A stretch of DNA of 30,984 nt from Clostridiales bacterium (GTDB lineage: Bacteria > Bacillota > Clostridia > Christensenellales > Aristaeellaceae): NCBI GenBank assembly GCA_004557805.1, contig SFFS01000017.1, forward strand, positions 1-30,984. The letters run 5' to 3'. The first letter of the stretch is position 1. The number at the start of each line of letters is the position of its first letter. The position numbers and the translations under genes are program-made. The notes under the pieces were generated by a model, which saw nothing but the letters and a program-made list of their open reading frames with translations, searched no databases and had not been told where the DNA came from. This document shows, in pieces, positions 1-8,200 of this stretch.

Positions 1-810
1 CCGATGGAGAATCGCAAGGTTTTCTATAACACCCACCCGGCAATCATCTCTCTGGAAGTCTTTGATAAGGTGCAGGAGATCAGGCAGCAGCGGCATCGCA
101 GAACGGCAACAGGCAAGAGCAATATGTTCTCCGGTCTGGTGTTCTGCAATGACTGCAAGCAGAAGCTCTACTACTCCACCACCAACTATTTTGAAAAGCG
201 GCAGGACTTCTTCATCTGCTCCACCCATCGTACCAACAAGGACAAGTGCAGCGGACATTATATCCGTGCCGTTGTACTGGAACAGATCGTCTGGAAGCAC
301 ATTCAGGAGGTCATATCGGTAGTCACTCGCTATGAAGCGTATTTCCGTTCTGAAATGGAGCAAAAGCTCCGCATACAGAGCGAAGAATCGCTGCGGCTGT
401 ATCAAAAGCGGCTGGCACAGGCTGAGAAGCGAATCGGAGAGCTTGACCGTCTTTTCATCCGCATTTACGAGGACAATGTTGCCGGTCGGCTGGACGATGA
501 ACGCTTCGCCATGATGAGCAAGAACTACACCGAGGAACAGAAAGACCTCAAAGCCGAGGTCAAGAATCTGCAACAGCAAATACATGAACAGGAACAACAG
601 GCAGAGAATATAGAGCAGTTTGTTCAGCGGGTTAAGAGGAACAGTACCCTCACGGAGTTGACCCCCTATGCCCTCAGAGAGCTTGTCAAGGCGGTCTATG
701 TGGAAGCACCGGACAAGTCCAGCGGCAAGCGCAGGCAGAAGGTACATATTGAGTACGACCTTGTGGGCTATATTCCCGTGGATGAGCTGCTAAAAGCGGA
801 ACAGGCATGA
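1..810 (+). CDS. Large serine recombinase, C-terminal part (5' end outside window)
   Basis: The frame is open from base 1, so about 269 C-terminal residues of a larger protein are present. Near the start lies a zinc beta-ribbon with paired cysteines (FCNDC, then CSTHRTNKDKC), typical of large serine recombinases. A long Glu/Gln/Lys-rich coiled coil of roughly 100 residues follows. The C-terminus (LTELTPYALRELVKAVYV, later IEYDLVGYIP) resembles the DUF4368 tail of TndX/TnpX-type recombinases. In that family the enzyme excises and integrates conjugative or mobilisable elements by serine-mediated strand exchange. The catalytic N-terminal domain lies outside the window. Base composition is more AT-rich than the genes to the right, as expected for acquired DNA. 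Family assignment is firm; the identity of the element is unknown. Confidence 0.9.
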   Translation, partial: PMENRKVFYNTHPAIISLEVFDKVQEIRQQRHRRTATGKSNMFSGLVFCNDCKQKLYYSTTNYFEKRQDFFICSTHRTNKDKCSGHYIRAVVLEQIVWKHIQEVISVVTRYEAYFRSEMEQKLRIQSEESLRLYQKRLAQAEKRIGELDRLFIRIYEDNVAGRLDDERFAMMSKNYTEEQKDLKAEVKNLQQQIHEQEQQAENIEQFVQRVKRNSTLTELTPYALRELVKAVYVEAPDKSSGKRRQKVHIEYDLVGYIPVDELLKAEQA

Positions 811-838
811 CCGAGATCATGCCTGTTCCAAGAATTTT
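798..838 (+). terminator. Intrinsic terminator overlapping the recombinase stop codon
   Basis: A perfect 13-bp inverted repeat (GGAACAGGCATGA at 798-810 and TCATGCCTGTTCC at 817-829) encloses a 6-nt loop and is followed by a short T-rich stretch (AAGAATTTTGATTTT). The left arm contains the recombinase stop codon. This would end recombinase transcription before it enters the convergent host operon. Confidence 0.6.
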
Positions 839-924
839 GATTTTACTGTCTTACCAGCAGAGAGCCTCAGCGCCCCTTGATTCATTCTCCATGAAAATTT
901 TACGCTTCTGAAACCGCCCCGGAC
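811..924. other. Short convergent intergenic gap, probable element/chromosome junction
   Basis: This gap separates the mobile-element recombinase from the high-GC DUF4340 operon, which runs the opposite way. Composition changes across it. Recombinase genes of this family usually sit at one end of their element, so the attachment site probably lies here. No second attachment site is visible, so the boundary cannot be placed exactly. Confidence 0.35.
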
Positions 925-2424
925 TTACTGTCCCAGGTACTTCAGCGTCCGCACGATTGCGTCCACTGCGTCGGCCGCCACGAGCAGCCGCGATTCGCCC
1001 ATGAGGGTGTAAAGGTAATTCTCCGCGTCATATTCGCTGAAGGCAAGCTCCACGCGGTCGTAGCTGTCCGAATCGCGCAGGATTGTCAGCCGCAGCACCT
1101 CCGCGCCGCCCGCCGCCGTTTCGGCGCGGCCGGAACTTGTCAGCGCGGTCAGCGCCTGTTCCAGCGCGGCAACCTTTTCATCGTCCACGCGGCTGCCGTC
1201 GAGCGTCCAGACGGTTTCAGGCGCCGCCGTTTCGGCGGGTTCCGCGCTGTCCGTTTCGACAGGCTCGGCGCCTGCCGTTTCAGCGGGTTCCGCGTCCGCG
1301 CCGTCAAGCGTCTCTACCGTGTCGCGCACAAGAATATGCGATTCGCCGCCGATGGTAAACTCCATGCCGGTTACCGCAGTCCAGTCCATCAGCAGCACGT
1401 CGTCGGCGCGCAGGCTGTCGTTCGTGGCGAAGAGCAGACGTTCCGCCGTATCCGCGTCGATGCGGAAAACGAGCTGCGAATCGGGCAGCGCGGCGTAATA
1501 CTCGCCGGTCTCCGCGTCCTGTCCGCCGATGAGCAGCGTGAAGGCCGCTTCGGCGGGTTCGCTTTCTTCCGCGCTCTGCGCGGAATATTCCGCCGTTACC
1601 GTCAGCTGCGCCGGAGACAGGCCGTAGGAGGCCAGCGCCGTTTCGTCCGCGCTGTAATCGACGCAGTCGGTCAGCGAAAGGGCGGAGATTTTATCCAGCA
1701 GCGCGTTCACCCGGTCGGCGTCGGAGGGCTGCGCCGCGCCGTCCATGCCGACATGGAACCAGTGATACGAATCCGTATACGTCATGCCGGTGCTGTCGGC
1801 GAAATAGTTCTGTTCCACATCTGCGTCCGTCCCCGCGATCACCAGGCGTGTCGCGCCGTCAAGCGCGGGAATTTCCGGCGCATCGAGCAGCTCCGCGCGG
1901 CCATACGGCGCAAGGCTGTCGAGCGCGGAGGCGATGGTGTAAATCGCCTCGTTCTTGCTGAAGCGCAGATAATACTCGCCCGTGATTTCGTTGAGCGCGC
2001 CCATGGAATAATCGAGCGTATCGCCCGAGCCGAGCTGCACGGTGATCGTCTCCTCCGGCGCGTCCAGGCCGTAATCGGCCGGATCCGCGCCGCCGGTCAC
2101 GCTGTGCGTGGCCTCGAGGGACGCGATGTTTTCCGCGATTTCTTCGGCCAGATCCTGCCGCAGCGGGAACCCTTCGATTCCGTCAAGCCGCCATTCGCCC
2201 CCGTCCTCGCGGGAAATGGAAAGCGTTTCGCCTTCATGCTGCCAGGCGATGGACGTAATTTCGTCGGGCGAAATTTCGGCCACGGCGAAGCTGCCGCCCG
2301 TTTCGATCACGGCTTCTTTCTGCGTGACGCGGCTGACGACCGCATATCCGGCGCAGAGTACGGCCAGCGCCGCCAGCAGGCAAAGCAGCCTGCCGCTTCG
2401 GCGCATGCCCTTGTTTTTGCTCAT
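925..2424 (-). CDS. DUF4340 domain protein, membrane anchored, of a Gld-type ABC transporter operon
   Basis: The product is 499 residues. A basic N-terminus is followed by one hydrophobic segment at about residues 13-31, which predicts a membrane anchor with the rest outside. Two beta-rich DUF4340-like units are visible, each with a Tyr-Gly-Leu element followed by a GEYY element (TGEYYLRFS, then TGEYYAALP). Between them and the C-terminus is a low-complexity Ala/Glu/Pro/Thr segment with AEPAET-like repeats (around + strand 1200-1310), a probable flexible linker. The ATG overlaps the upstream GldG-like stop codon as ATGA, and AGGAGG lies just before it, so translation is coupled. It is the last gene of the operon. 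The biochemical role of DUF4340 proteins is not established; an accessory role to the transporter is inferred. Confidence 0.8.
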   Translation of the reverse strand: MSKNKGMRRSGRLLCLLAALAVLCAGYAVVSRVTQKEAVIETGGSFAVAEISPDEITSIAWQHEGETLSISREDGGEWRLDGIEGFPLRQDLAEEIAENIASLEATHSVTGGADPADYGLDAPEETITVQLGSGDTLDYSMGALNEITGEYYLRFSKNEAIYTIASALDSLAPYGRAELLDAPEIPALDGATRLVIAGTDADVEQNYFADSTGMTYTDSYHWFHVGMDGAAQPSDADRVNALLDKISALSLTDCVDYSADETALASYGLSPAQLTVTAEYSAQSAEESEPAEAAFTLLIGGQDAETGEYYAALPDSQLVFRIDADTAERLLFATNDSLRADDVLLMDWTAVTGMEFTIGGESHILVRDTVETLDGADAEPAETAGAEPVETDSAEPAETAAPETVWTLDGSRVDDEKVAALEQALTALTSSGRAETAAGGAEVLRLTILRDSDSYDRVELAFSEYDAENYLYTLMGESRLLVAADAVDAIVRTLKYLGQ

Positions 2425-3842
2425 TTCCGTTTCCTCCTTATGACGATCACAATGCCCGCCGCGACCAGCGCCGCCGGGATCACGCCCACAACCAGCGCCG
2501 ACAGAAGCGACACCGTCTGCTGCGGAATTACGAGCGCCTCGACGTCCAGCGATTTGGCGCGGATGGAAATGCTGTCCTCCTGCTCGCAGGCGTAGCCCAG
2601 CGTGTTGAGGAACAGGTCGTAGTTGCTGCCGGCGATGATGCTGTTGGCGCTTGCGTCGAGCAGCAGCGGCGTGGAGAACCACGCAAGCCGCGCGCCGTTC
2701 TTTTCCGCCAGCATGCCCACGTTGAACGGGCCGTCCGTGTCGCCGTCCTCTTTGTCGGTGGTTTTCATTTCATAGCCCGCCTTCTTGGAATAGGCCTTCG
2801 AGGAGGTGGTCAGCAGCGCGGTCACGTCCGCGTCCGCATCCTCGGTCTGTTCGATGGGTTGCGCCATGGGAGTCATTACGTAATAGCCGCCCTCGCGCAG
2901 CGGATCGGTGATCTCGTGGCTGGCCATTTCGGGCAGGATATAGTAGCTGTATCCGCGCACGCAGCGGCTTGCGTCGCCCTCGACAATCATGCCTTCGCCT
3001 GCCGTCAGGCCCATGCTTTCCGTTACGGACAGCAGATTCGGGAACGTCTCCGCATCGATCTGGTCGGTCGTCAGGATCATTTGGCCGCCTGCGGCCAGAT
3101 AATCCTTCAGCCGCGACGCTTCATCCTCGGAAATATCGCCCTGCGGCACGTAGATCACAACCGCCGCCGCATCCTCCGGCACCGCTTCCTCGGTGAGCAG
3201 GCTGAGCGATTTTTGTTCCATATTCTGCTGCGAGAGCATGTTCAGCACGGTTTCGGAAAGCTCTTCCTCGCCATGGCCGGTCAGCGTGTAAACGACGGGC
3301 AGCGAATCGCTGACGGCGTAATAGATGGCGCTGGTCAGCTCCTGCTCGCCGTTGAAGGACGTGGTGTTGCTGAAGCCGCCGGTGGAATAATCGTAGCTGT
3401 AATCGGTGACGAAAATATCGTTGTAATCGACGATACGGTATTTGTCGCCGCACTGCACGATCACGCTGTTGATGGACATGTTCTGTCCGTAGGTTTTCAG
3501 GAACGACGGATTCTCGATCGGGTCGGCCGTCTCGATATGCACATGATCGGACAGATCGGCATAGCGGCGCAGGAGCGCCTGAATGCTGTCGTTCTCGCTG
3601 CCGGTCACGGCCACCTGATAGAGCGTCACGTCCTTTTCAAGCGCGGAGACGATGCGCCGCGTCTGATCGGAGAGCGTATAAATCTGCGCCTGCGTAAGAT
3701 CCTGCTTTGTAACGCTCTCGGGCAGCGCGCACGCGAGCAGGTTCACCGCCACGGCGATGGCGATTACAATGGCCGCGGCGAAGGTCGTATATCCGCCCGC
3801 GCGGAAGCGGCGCGTGCGGAACTGCTGCGCGATATGCCGCAT
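2421..3842 (-). CDS. GldG-like extracytoplasmic ABC transporter subunit
   Basis: The product is 473 residues: an N-terminal membrane segment (about residues 16-39), a large external domain, and a C-terminal membrane segment ending in RRKRK. The sequence matches the family of ABC-type uncharacterised transport proteins related to gliding protein GldG. The external part contains the family-like stretch GHGEEELSETVLNML and a TTDQIDAE segment of the flavodoxin-like fold. An ATG at 3842 was chosen because AGGAGG lies 8 nt upstream; it overlaps the permease stop as TGATG. A GTG three codons earlier sits inside the ribosome binding site and is less likely. It probably works with the neighbouring ATPase and permease. 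In non-gliding Clostridia the substrate is unknown. Confidence 0.82.
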   Translation of the reverse strand: MRHIAQQFRTRRFRAGGYTTFAAAIVIAIAVAVNLLACALPESVTKQDLTQAQIYTLSDQTRRIVSALEKDVTLYQVAVTGSENDSIQALLRRYADLSDHVHIETADPIENPSFLKTYGQNMSINSVIVQCGDKYRIVDYNDIFVTDYSYDYSTGGFSNTTSFNGEQELTSAIYYAVSDSLPVVYTLTGHGEEELSETVLNMLSQQNMEQKSLSLLTEEAVPEDAAAVVIYVPQGDISEDEASRLKDYLAAGGQMILTTDQIDAETFPNLLSVTESMGLTAGEGMIVEGDASRCVRGYSYYILPEMASHEITDPLREGGYYVMTPMAQPIEQTEDADADVTALLTTSSKAYSKKAGYEMKTTDKEDGDTDGPFNVGMLAEKNGARLAWFSTPLLLDASANSIIAGSNYDLFLNTLGYACEQEDSISIRAKSLDVEALVIPQQTVSLLSALVVGVIPAALVAAGIVIVIRRKRK

Positions 3843-4705
3843 CAGCTCCACCTCCTTTTCTCAAGCGACTGCACCGTCAGGAACACGAACACGCCGATGA
3901 TCGACAGATAATACACTGCGGCCGTCCAGTCGAACATGCCGTCTACGATGGTGTAGAAGCGGTCGAACACGGAAATCTGCTCCATCATCTTCGGGAACAG
4001 TCCGGAGAAGGTATCGGGGCTGAAGCCGTACCAGAAAAACAGCCCGCCCACGAGCACGACGCCAAGCCCGATGGAAAGCGCCTGGCTGCGCGTCAGCAGC
4101 CACACGGCCAGCGCAACCACGAGGGAAAGCACCATCAGCGCGATCACCGAGGCGCGCGCGTCGGTCGAAACATAGCTGGCCAGGCCGGACATGAAATACA
4201 GGATCAGCATCGCCACCAGCGAAATCACCGCCGAGGCGACCTGGCTGTCGGTTACGGAAGAAATGAACATGCCCACGGCCAGCAGGCACGCGCCCAGCAG
4301 GAAAAAGAAGAAAATCGACGCATACGCCAGCTTCAGTGAAACCGTGCCGAATCCGGTGAGCACCAGCGGATAGACGCAGGCGATCAGCGCCGGCACGGCC
4401 AGCACCGTCACCATCGCCAGATATTTGCCCAGCACGACCGAGGACAGGCTCACCGGCAGCGAATAGAGCAGCTGATCGGTTTTGCGGTGCTTTTCCTCCG
4501 CAAACACGCGCATCGTCAGGATGGGCACGCAGATAAGGAAGATAAACGAAATATTGCCCATCACGTATTCAAAGTTCGGATAGCCGTTCGCCAGGCAGTA
4601 CACCATCGTGTAAATGCCCACGAACAGCAGCAGAAACGCCGAGAACAGCCAGCCCGTCACGCCGCGGAAATAGCTCCTCAGCTCTCTGCGGTAAATCGCC
4701 ATCAT
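3842..4705 (-). CDS. ABC-2 type permease, GldF-like
   Basis: This 287-residue integral membrane protein has about six hydrophobic helices. It opens with MMAIYRRELRSYFRGVTGW, a typical ABC-2 permease start in which a charged interfacial helix precedes the first transmembrane segment. A cytoplasmic loop FAEEKHRKTDQLLYSLPVS follows helix 2 and matches the conserved region of GldF/NosY-like permeases. The start codon overlaps the ATPase stop as ATGA, and the stop overlaps the GldG-like start by one base, so the genes are translationally coupled. Each transporter presumably needs two permease copies or a permease/GldG pair. The transported molecule cannot be deduced. Confidence 0.87.
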   Translation of the reverse strand: MMAIYRRELRSYFRGVTGWLFSAFLLLFVGIYTMVYCLANGYPNFEYVMGNISFIFLICVPILTMRVFAEEKHRKTDQLLYSLPVSLSSVVLGKYLAMVTVLAVPALIACVYPLVLTGFGTVSLKLAYASIFFFFLLGACLLAVGMFISSVTDSQVASAVISLVAMLILYFMSGLASYVSTDARASVIALMVLSLVVALAVWLLTRSQALSIGLGVVLVGGLFFWYGFSPDTFSGLFPKMMEQISVFDRFYTIVDGMFDWTAAVYYLSIIGVFVFLTVQSLEKRRWS

Positions 4706-5697
4706 GCCGTTTCGCCCCCTTCCGCGGGATTCGGTTTTTCTTCGGGCGGCTGCGCCGCGTCGGGCTGACCGTCCGCCTGCGTCAGTTCGAGGAAGATTTC
4801 CTCCAGGCTGGCCTGCTCGACGCGCATTTCCAGGATGGGCAGGCTCGCCTTCGCGCACGCCCAGAACGCCCCTTCGCGCACGTCCGCGCCGTTTTGCGGA
4901 TGCAGCACCGCATGAGTGACGCCGTTTTCCGTTTTGCAGGAAACGTCGCCCGCGCCTTCGACCGCGCGCAGCGCGGCCTGAACGGCGGCCTTTTCGCCTT
5001 TGACCTCCAGATGCACCTCGCGCTCTCCGGCAAAGAGCTTCGTCAGCTCGTCCGGCGTGCCGTTGGCGACGAGCCGGCCGTGCGCGATAATCATTACGGA
5101 ATCGCACACCGCGCTGACCTCGGAAAGAATATGGCTGGAAAGAATGACCGTGTGCTTGCGCCCCAGCGCGCGGATCAGATCGCGGATCTCGATGATCTGC
5201 TTGGGGTCAAGGCCGACGGTCGGCTCGTCCAGAATGACGATTTCAGGATTCCCGACAAGCGCCTGCGCGATGCCTGTGCGCTGGCGGTAGCCCTTGGAGA
5301 GGTTATTGATGAGCCTGCCGCGCACGTCGGTCAGCCCCGTGCTTTCGAGAATTTCGTCCAGCTGCGCGCGGCGCGCCTTCGCGGGCACGCCCTTCGCCTC
5401 CGCGACGAACTTCAGATATTCATCCACCGTCATGTCCGTGTAGACCGGCGGAATTTCCGGCAGATAGCCGATGCACTTTTTCGCCTCGACCGGCTCTTCA
5501 AAAATATCATGGCCGTTGACGGAAACCTCGCCCTCGCTTGCGGCAAGGCAGCCGGTGATGATATTCATCGTGGTCGATTTGCCCGCGCCGTTCGGGCCGA
5601 GCAGGCCGTAAATCTTGCCCGGCTCGACGGTGAAGCACAGATCGTCCACGGCCAGATGAGCGCCGTAGCGCTTCGTCAGATGCCTGACCTCGATCAA
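4702..5697 (-). CDS. ABC transporter ATP-binding protein, GldA-like
   Basis: The product is 331 residues and has all the nucleotide-binding motifs: Walker A GPNGAGKST (about residue 36), signature LSKGYRQR, Walker B IVILDEP, and the H-loop in SSHILSEV. An extra C-terminal domain of about 110 residues follows, ending in a Pro/Glu-rich tail. The start is taken as TTG at 5697 because AGGAGG (+ strand 5705-5710) lies 7 nt before it and homology begins at LIEVRHLTKRYG. Longer readings have no ribosome binding site. It is the first gene of the ATPase-permease-GldG-DUF4340 operon and would power the transporter from the cytoplasmic side. Confidence 0.88.
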   Translation of the reverse strand: MIEVRHLTKRYGAHLAVDDLCFTVEPGKIYGLLGPNGAGKSTTMNIITGCLAASEGEVSVNGHDIFEEPVEAKKCIGYLPEIPPVYTDMTVDEYLKFVAEAKGVPAKARRAQLDEILESTGLTDVRGRLINNLSKGYRQRTGIAQALVGNPEIVILDEPTVGLDPKQIIEIRDLIRALGRKHTVILSSHILSEVSAVCDSVMIIAHGRLVANGTPDELTKLFAGEREVHLEVKGEKAAVQAALRAVEGAGDVSCKTENGVTHAVLHPQNGADVREGAFWACAKASLPILEMRVEQASLEEIFLELTQADGQPDAAQPPEEKPNPAEGGETA

Positions 5698-5731
5698 CTC
5701 GATTCCTCCTCTTCGCTTTTCGGATGAGTAC

Positions 5732-5740
5732 AGCATACCA
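5732..5740 (-). promoter_or_regulatory. Possible extended -10 promoter of the ABC operon
   Basis: On the minus strand TGGTATGCT matches an extended -10 (TGnTATnnT) about 35 nt before the TTG start. No good -35 hexamer is visible, so this is only a candidate. Confidence 0.25.
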
Positions 5741-5861
5741 GTGCGAAATGAAGAAGATTTGGCGGTTTTTGAGATAATGTTTGAACAAGGCGTAAATTCT
5801 GCGCAAAAGGGCCGCGCAGACAAAGCGCATGCGCGACCGGCGCGAAGCGCTCCGCAGTCCC

Positions 5862-5906
5862 AAAAACAACAAAAGGTTTGAAAAGGATACGCCCCTTTCA
5901 AACCTT
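5862..5906 (-). terminator. Intrinsic terminator of the fucU-phospholipase-capA operon
   Basis: On the minus strand, AAGGTTTGAAAGG and its near-perfect complement (arms 5894-5906 and 5873-5886) form a stem with a short loop, followed by TTTTGTTGTTTTTG. It lies about 20 nt beyond the capA-like stop codon. Confidence 0.7.
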
Positions 5907-5928
5907 CTAAATCGCTGAAAAACGCCGC

Positions 5929-7275
5929 CTATTCGGCTCTGGGCGCGGCAGCCTCCGTGCCGAGCTTATCCGTCAGAGACTGATAGGATTTCTTCATGTT
6001 AACGTAAATGCTGTCGGTCATGTTTTCCGGAAGAGTCGAACTGCCAGCGGGAACGATGCGGTATCTGGCCGTGTTCCCGTCGCGCCAGCGCATGATCCAC
6101 GTGGGCATGTACCAGCAATCGCGGAAGGAAAGCGTCTGCGTCTGGCTGTTCCATTCCATTTCCAGATGCAGCACCATGCCGGTGATGTCGTTCGTTTCGC
6201 GCGAATCGTCCGTGAGGAAGTTCCCCAGCGAATAGGCGACGAACACGGTGCGCCCATCGTCCATCTGCTTTTTTTCCATGCGGTGCACGTTCGTCGGCCC
6301 CGTGCCGAGGATCACGTCGGCGCCGGCGCGCGCAAGCGCGTTCGCCTGCTCGAGCGTCGCCTTGGAGGGCTCCGTGTCGCCGCGCTTGCCCCAGTGGGCC
6401 AGCACGATCACGACCTCCGCGCCCGCGTCGCGCAGGGCGGAAATATCCTGCGCGGCCGTCTGCGCGTCGTATTGGCGCACGGAGTATTGCCGCTCCTCGG
6501 CGGACGCGGCCTTCTGCCCCGCGGCGCTGACGCTCGTCGTATAGGAAACGACGCCCACCTTGATTCCGCTGATTTCCACCACGCCGCGCGCGTTCGCCTC
6601 CTGCTCGGACGTATACGCGCCTGCGGAGGAAAGGTTGCGCTGCTGCAGAACCGAGCGCGTAGCGCTCACGCCGGATACGCCGTAATCAAGAATCCTGTCC
6701 GTGCCGAGGTTGACGAGGTTCACGCCCGCGCCCTTGAGCGCGATGGCCAGCGCGTCGGGCGCGCGATAATCGCCGAAGCTGCCGGCAGAACCGTCGTCAA
6801 GCGTTCCGCGCAGCGTGGCGATGGAAAGGTTCGCGCCGCCGAGCGCGCCGGAAACGGGTTGGAAAATCTCGGAAAAATCGTACATACCGTTGCTCTGCCG
6901 GCCGCTTGCGCGCAGCTCCGAGCCCATCATTACCTGTCCGGCGGCGTTGAGCGTAACGACTGAGGGCATGTAAATCGTCGGCGCTTCGGTGGCTGATGCG
7001 GCGGCAAAGACGAGCGTATCGTCGCTCTCCTGCTTCGCTCTGGCGGCGGGCGTCGGCGACGGCGTGCTTTCCGGCGCCTGCGCCGGATCGCTCCGCAGGC
7101 CGCTCAGAAGTTCGGAAAGGGAGCTGTTAATCAGCTGCGGGTCGATGTGAATCGCGCCGTTCTCGCCCGTCAGGCGCGCGTAAACGATACAGCTGGTAAG
7201 GAGCAGGACGGCCGTCAGCGCCAGCGTGACGATCGTTCCCGCCGAAATTCCCCGGCGCATCCGCCGCTTTTTCAT
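5929..7275 (-). CDS. CapA-like (poly-gamma-glutamate capsule type) protein with degenerate active-site motifs
   Basis: The product is 448 residues: a basic N-terminus, a hydrophobic segment (residues 14-34, ending LLLTSC), a Pro/Ser/Thr linker, then a CapA-family calcineurin-like fold. The fold is recognised from YDFSEIFQPV, LDYGVSG, VVIVLAHWG and YSLGNFLTDD. Several positions that are normally metal ligands differ: the GDxM motif reads GQVM, the usual NNH reads GTD, and the GHHPH motif reads GTGPTNVH. I infer an outward-facing protein that may have lost metallophosphatase-type activity. ATG 7275 has AAGGAGG upstream. It lies 22 nt after the phospholipase-like gene and is last in its operon. 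A signal anchor or a lipobox cleavage at the Cys near residue 29 are both possible. Confidence 0.8.
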   Translation of the reverse strand: MKKRRMRRGISAGTIVTLALTAVLLLTSCIVYARLTGENGAIHIDPQLINSSLSELLSGLRSDPAQAPESTPSPTPAARAKQESDDTLVFAAASATEAPTIYMPSVVTLNAAGQVMMGSELRASGRQSNGMYDFSEIFQPVSGALGGANLSIATLRGTLDDGSAGSFGDYRAPDALAIALKGAGVNLVNLGTDRILDYGVSGVSATRSVLQQRNLSSAGAYTSEQEANARGVVEISGIKVGVVSYTTSVSAAGQKAASAEERQYSVRQYDAQTAAQDISALRDAGAEVVIVLAHWGKRGDTEPSKATLEQANALARAGADVILGTGPTNVHRMEKKQMDDGRTVFVAYSLGNFLTDDSRETNDITGMVLHLEMEWNSQTQTLSFRDCWYMPTWIMRWRDGNTARYRIVPAGSSTLPENMTDSIYVNMKKSYQSLTDKLGTEAAAPRAE

Positions 7276-7297
7276 GAAGCCGTCCCTCCTTTTCGGA

Positions 7298-8200
7298 TCA
7301 TTCGAGGCTCTCCGCGCCCGTATCCATGCCCGCGTTGCCCACGATTCGCGCGAACGCCGCGTCGTCGAGCGCGCCGTCGAAGTAGTCCTTCGCGGCCTGC
7401 ATCAGCTGCGCCGCGCGCCGCACGCCCTGCGCCGTCAGTTCCTCGACGGTTTCGCGCCGCTCGCGGTCCGGCTCGGCGGCCGAACGCCACGGGCGGCCCT
7501 CGCGGTTCATCGTATCGCCCTTATACGGCCGCTTCGGGCAGCACTGCGCCGTCAGCAGGCCGGGATGCAGCAAAAGGCGCTCCAGCGCCCAATACAGCGC
7601 GAAACGCACGCCGTAGGGGCTGTGCGTGAGCCGGTTGGCGCGGCAGGCGTCGGCGTAACCGCGCTCGACGGCCTCGGGCGTAACGCTCAGTTCCGGATAC
7701 GCCTCGTTCGCCGCCCGTGCGACCAGGCGCGCCGCGCGCGGCCAGTCGGCCTTCGCTTCCTTCACGCAGGGCATCGATTCGGGCGTGCCGCGCCTGCCGG
7801 CGGCGCGCCACATTTCCGTATCCCAGCCGCGCTCCATCGACATATGGCGCACGCTCGAATAGCGGCCGCGCCGGTCGTAGCTCTGCGAATAGACATACGG
7901 ATGCACGGCGCTGTCGATTGCGTAATGCGTCAGGTAGCCCATCGCATACGCGCGCTCCACGTCGCCTTCGTCCTTTGCCATGCGCGCAAGCGCGCAGATA
8001 AATTTTCCCGTCCGCCGCTTATGCATGAAACCGGCCAGCTTCGAGGGCCGGCTTTTCAGCGAAAGCGGGAACATGCCCATCAGGAACAGGGGATCGGGGC
8101 CCTGCGCGCCGAGGCGGAACGCCTCCATCCGCACCGGCGTAACGCCGCTGACGGCGCATGCCCGTTCCGCGCAGCGCTGATGATAAAATCCGCCCGGCAT
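7298..8200 (-). CDS. Zinc-dependent phospholipase C-like protein
   Basis: The product is 300 residues. The N-terminal MPGGFYHQRCAERACAV and FRLGAQGPDPLFL, followed by YAMGYLTHYAIDSAVHPYVY, match the Zn-dependent phospholipase C / S1-P1 nuclease-like family, whose His and Asp residues bind zinc. Visible candidate ligands are His7, the Asp of GPDP, and the histidines and Asp of LTHYAIDSAVHPY. No signal peptide is visible, unlike secreted clostridial alpha-toxins, so a cytoplasmic role is likely; the substrate is unknown. The ATG at 8200 overlaps the fucU-like TAA as TAATG, which decides the start over a longer reading. The protein is Arg/Ala rich, in line with the high local GC. Confidence 0.75.
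   Translation of the reverse strand: MPGGFYHQRCAERACAVSGVTPVRMEAFRLGAQGPDPLFLMGMFPLSLKSRPSKLAGFMHKRRTGKFICALARMAKDEGDVERAYAMGYLTHYAIDSAVHPYVYSQSYDRRGRYSSVRHMSMERGWDTEMWRAAGRRGTPESMPCVKEAKADWPRAARLVARAANEAYPELSVTPEAVERGYADACRANRLTHSPYGVRFALYWALERLLLHPGLLTAQCCPKRPYKGDTMNREGRPWRSAAEPDRERRETVEELTAQGVRRAAQLMQAAKDYFDGALDDAAFARIVGNAGMDTGAESLE

Noticed and set aside
1336..3911. Long plus-strand frames (up to 419 codons) opposite the DUF4340 and GldG-like genes
   Set aside because: High-GC antisense shadows: no ribosome binding site, Arg/His-rich composition, no domain, and they cover well-supported genes.
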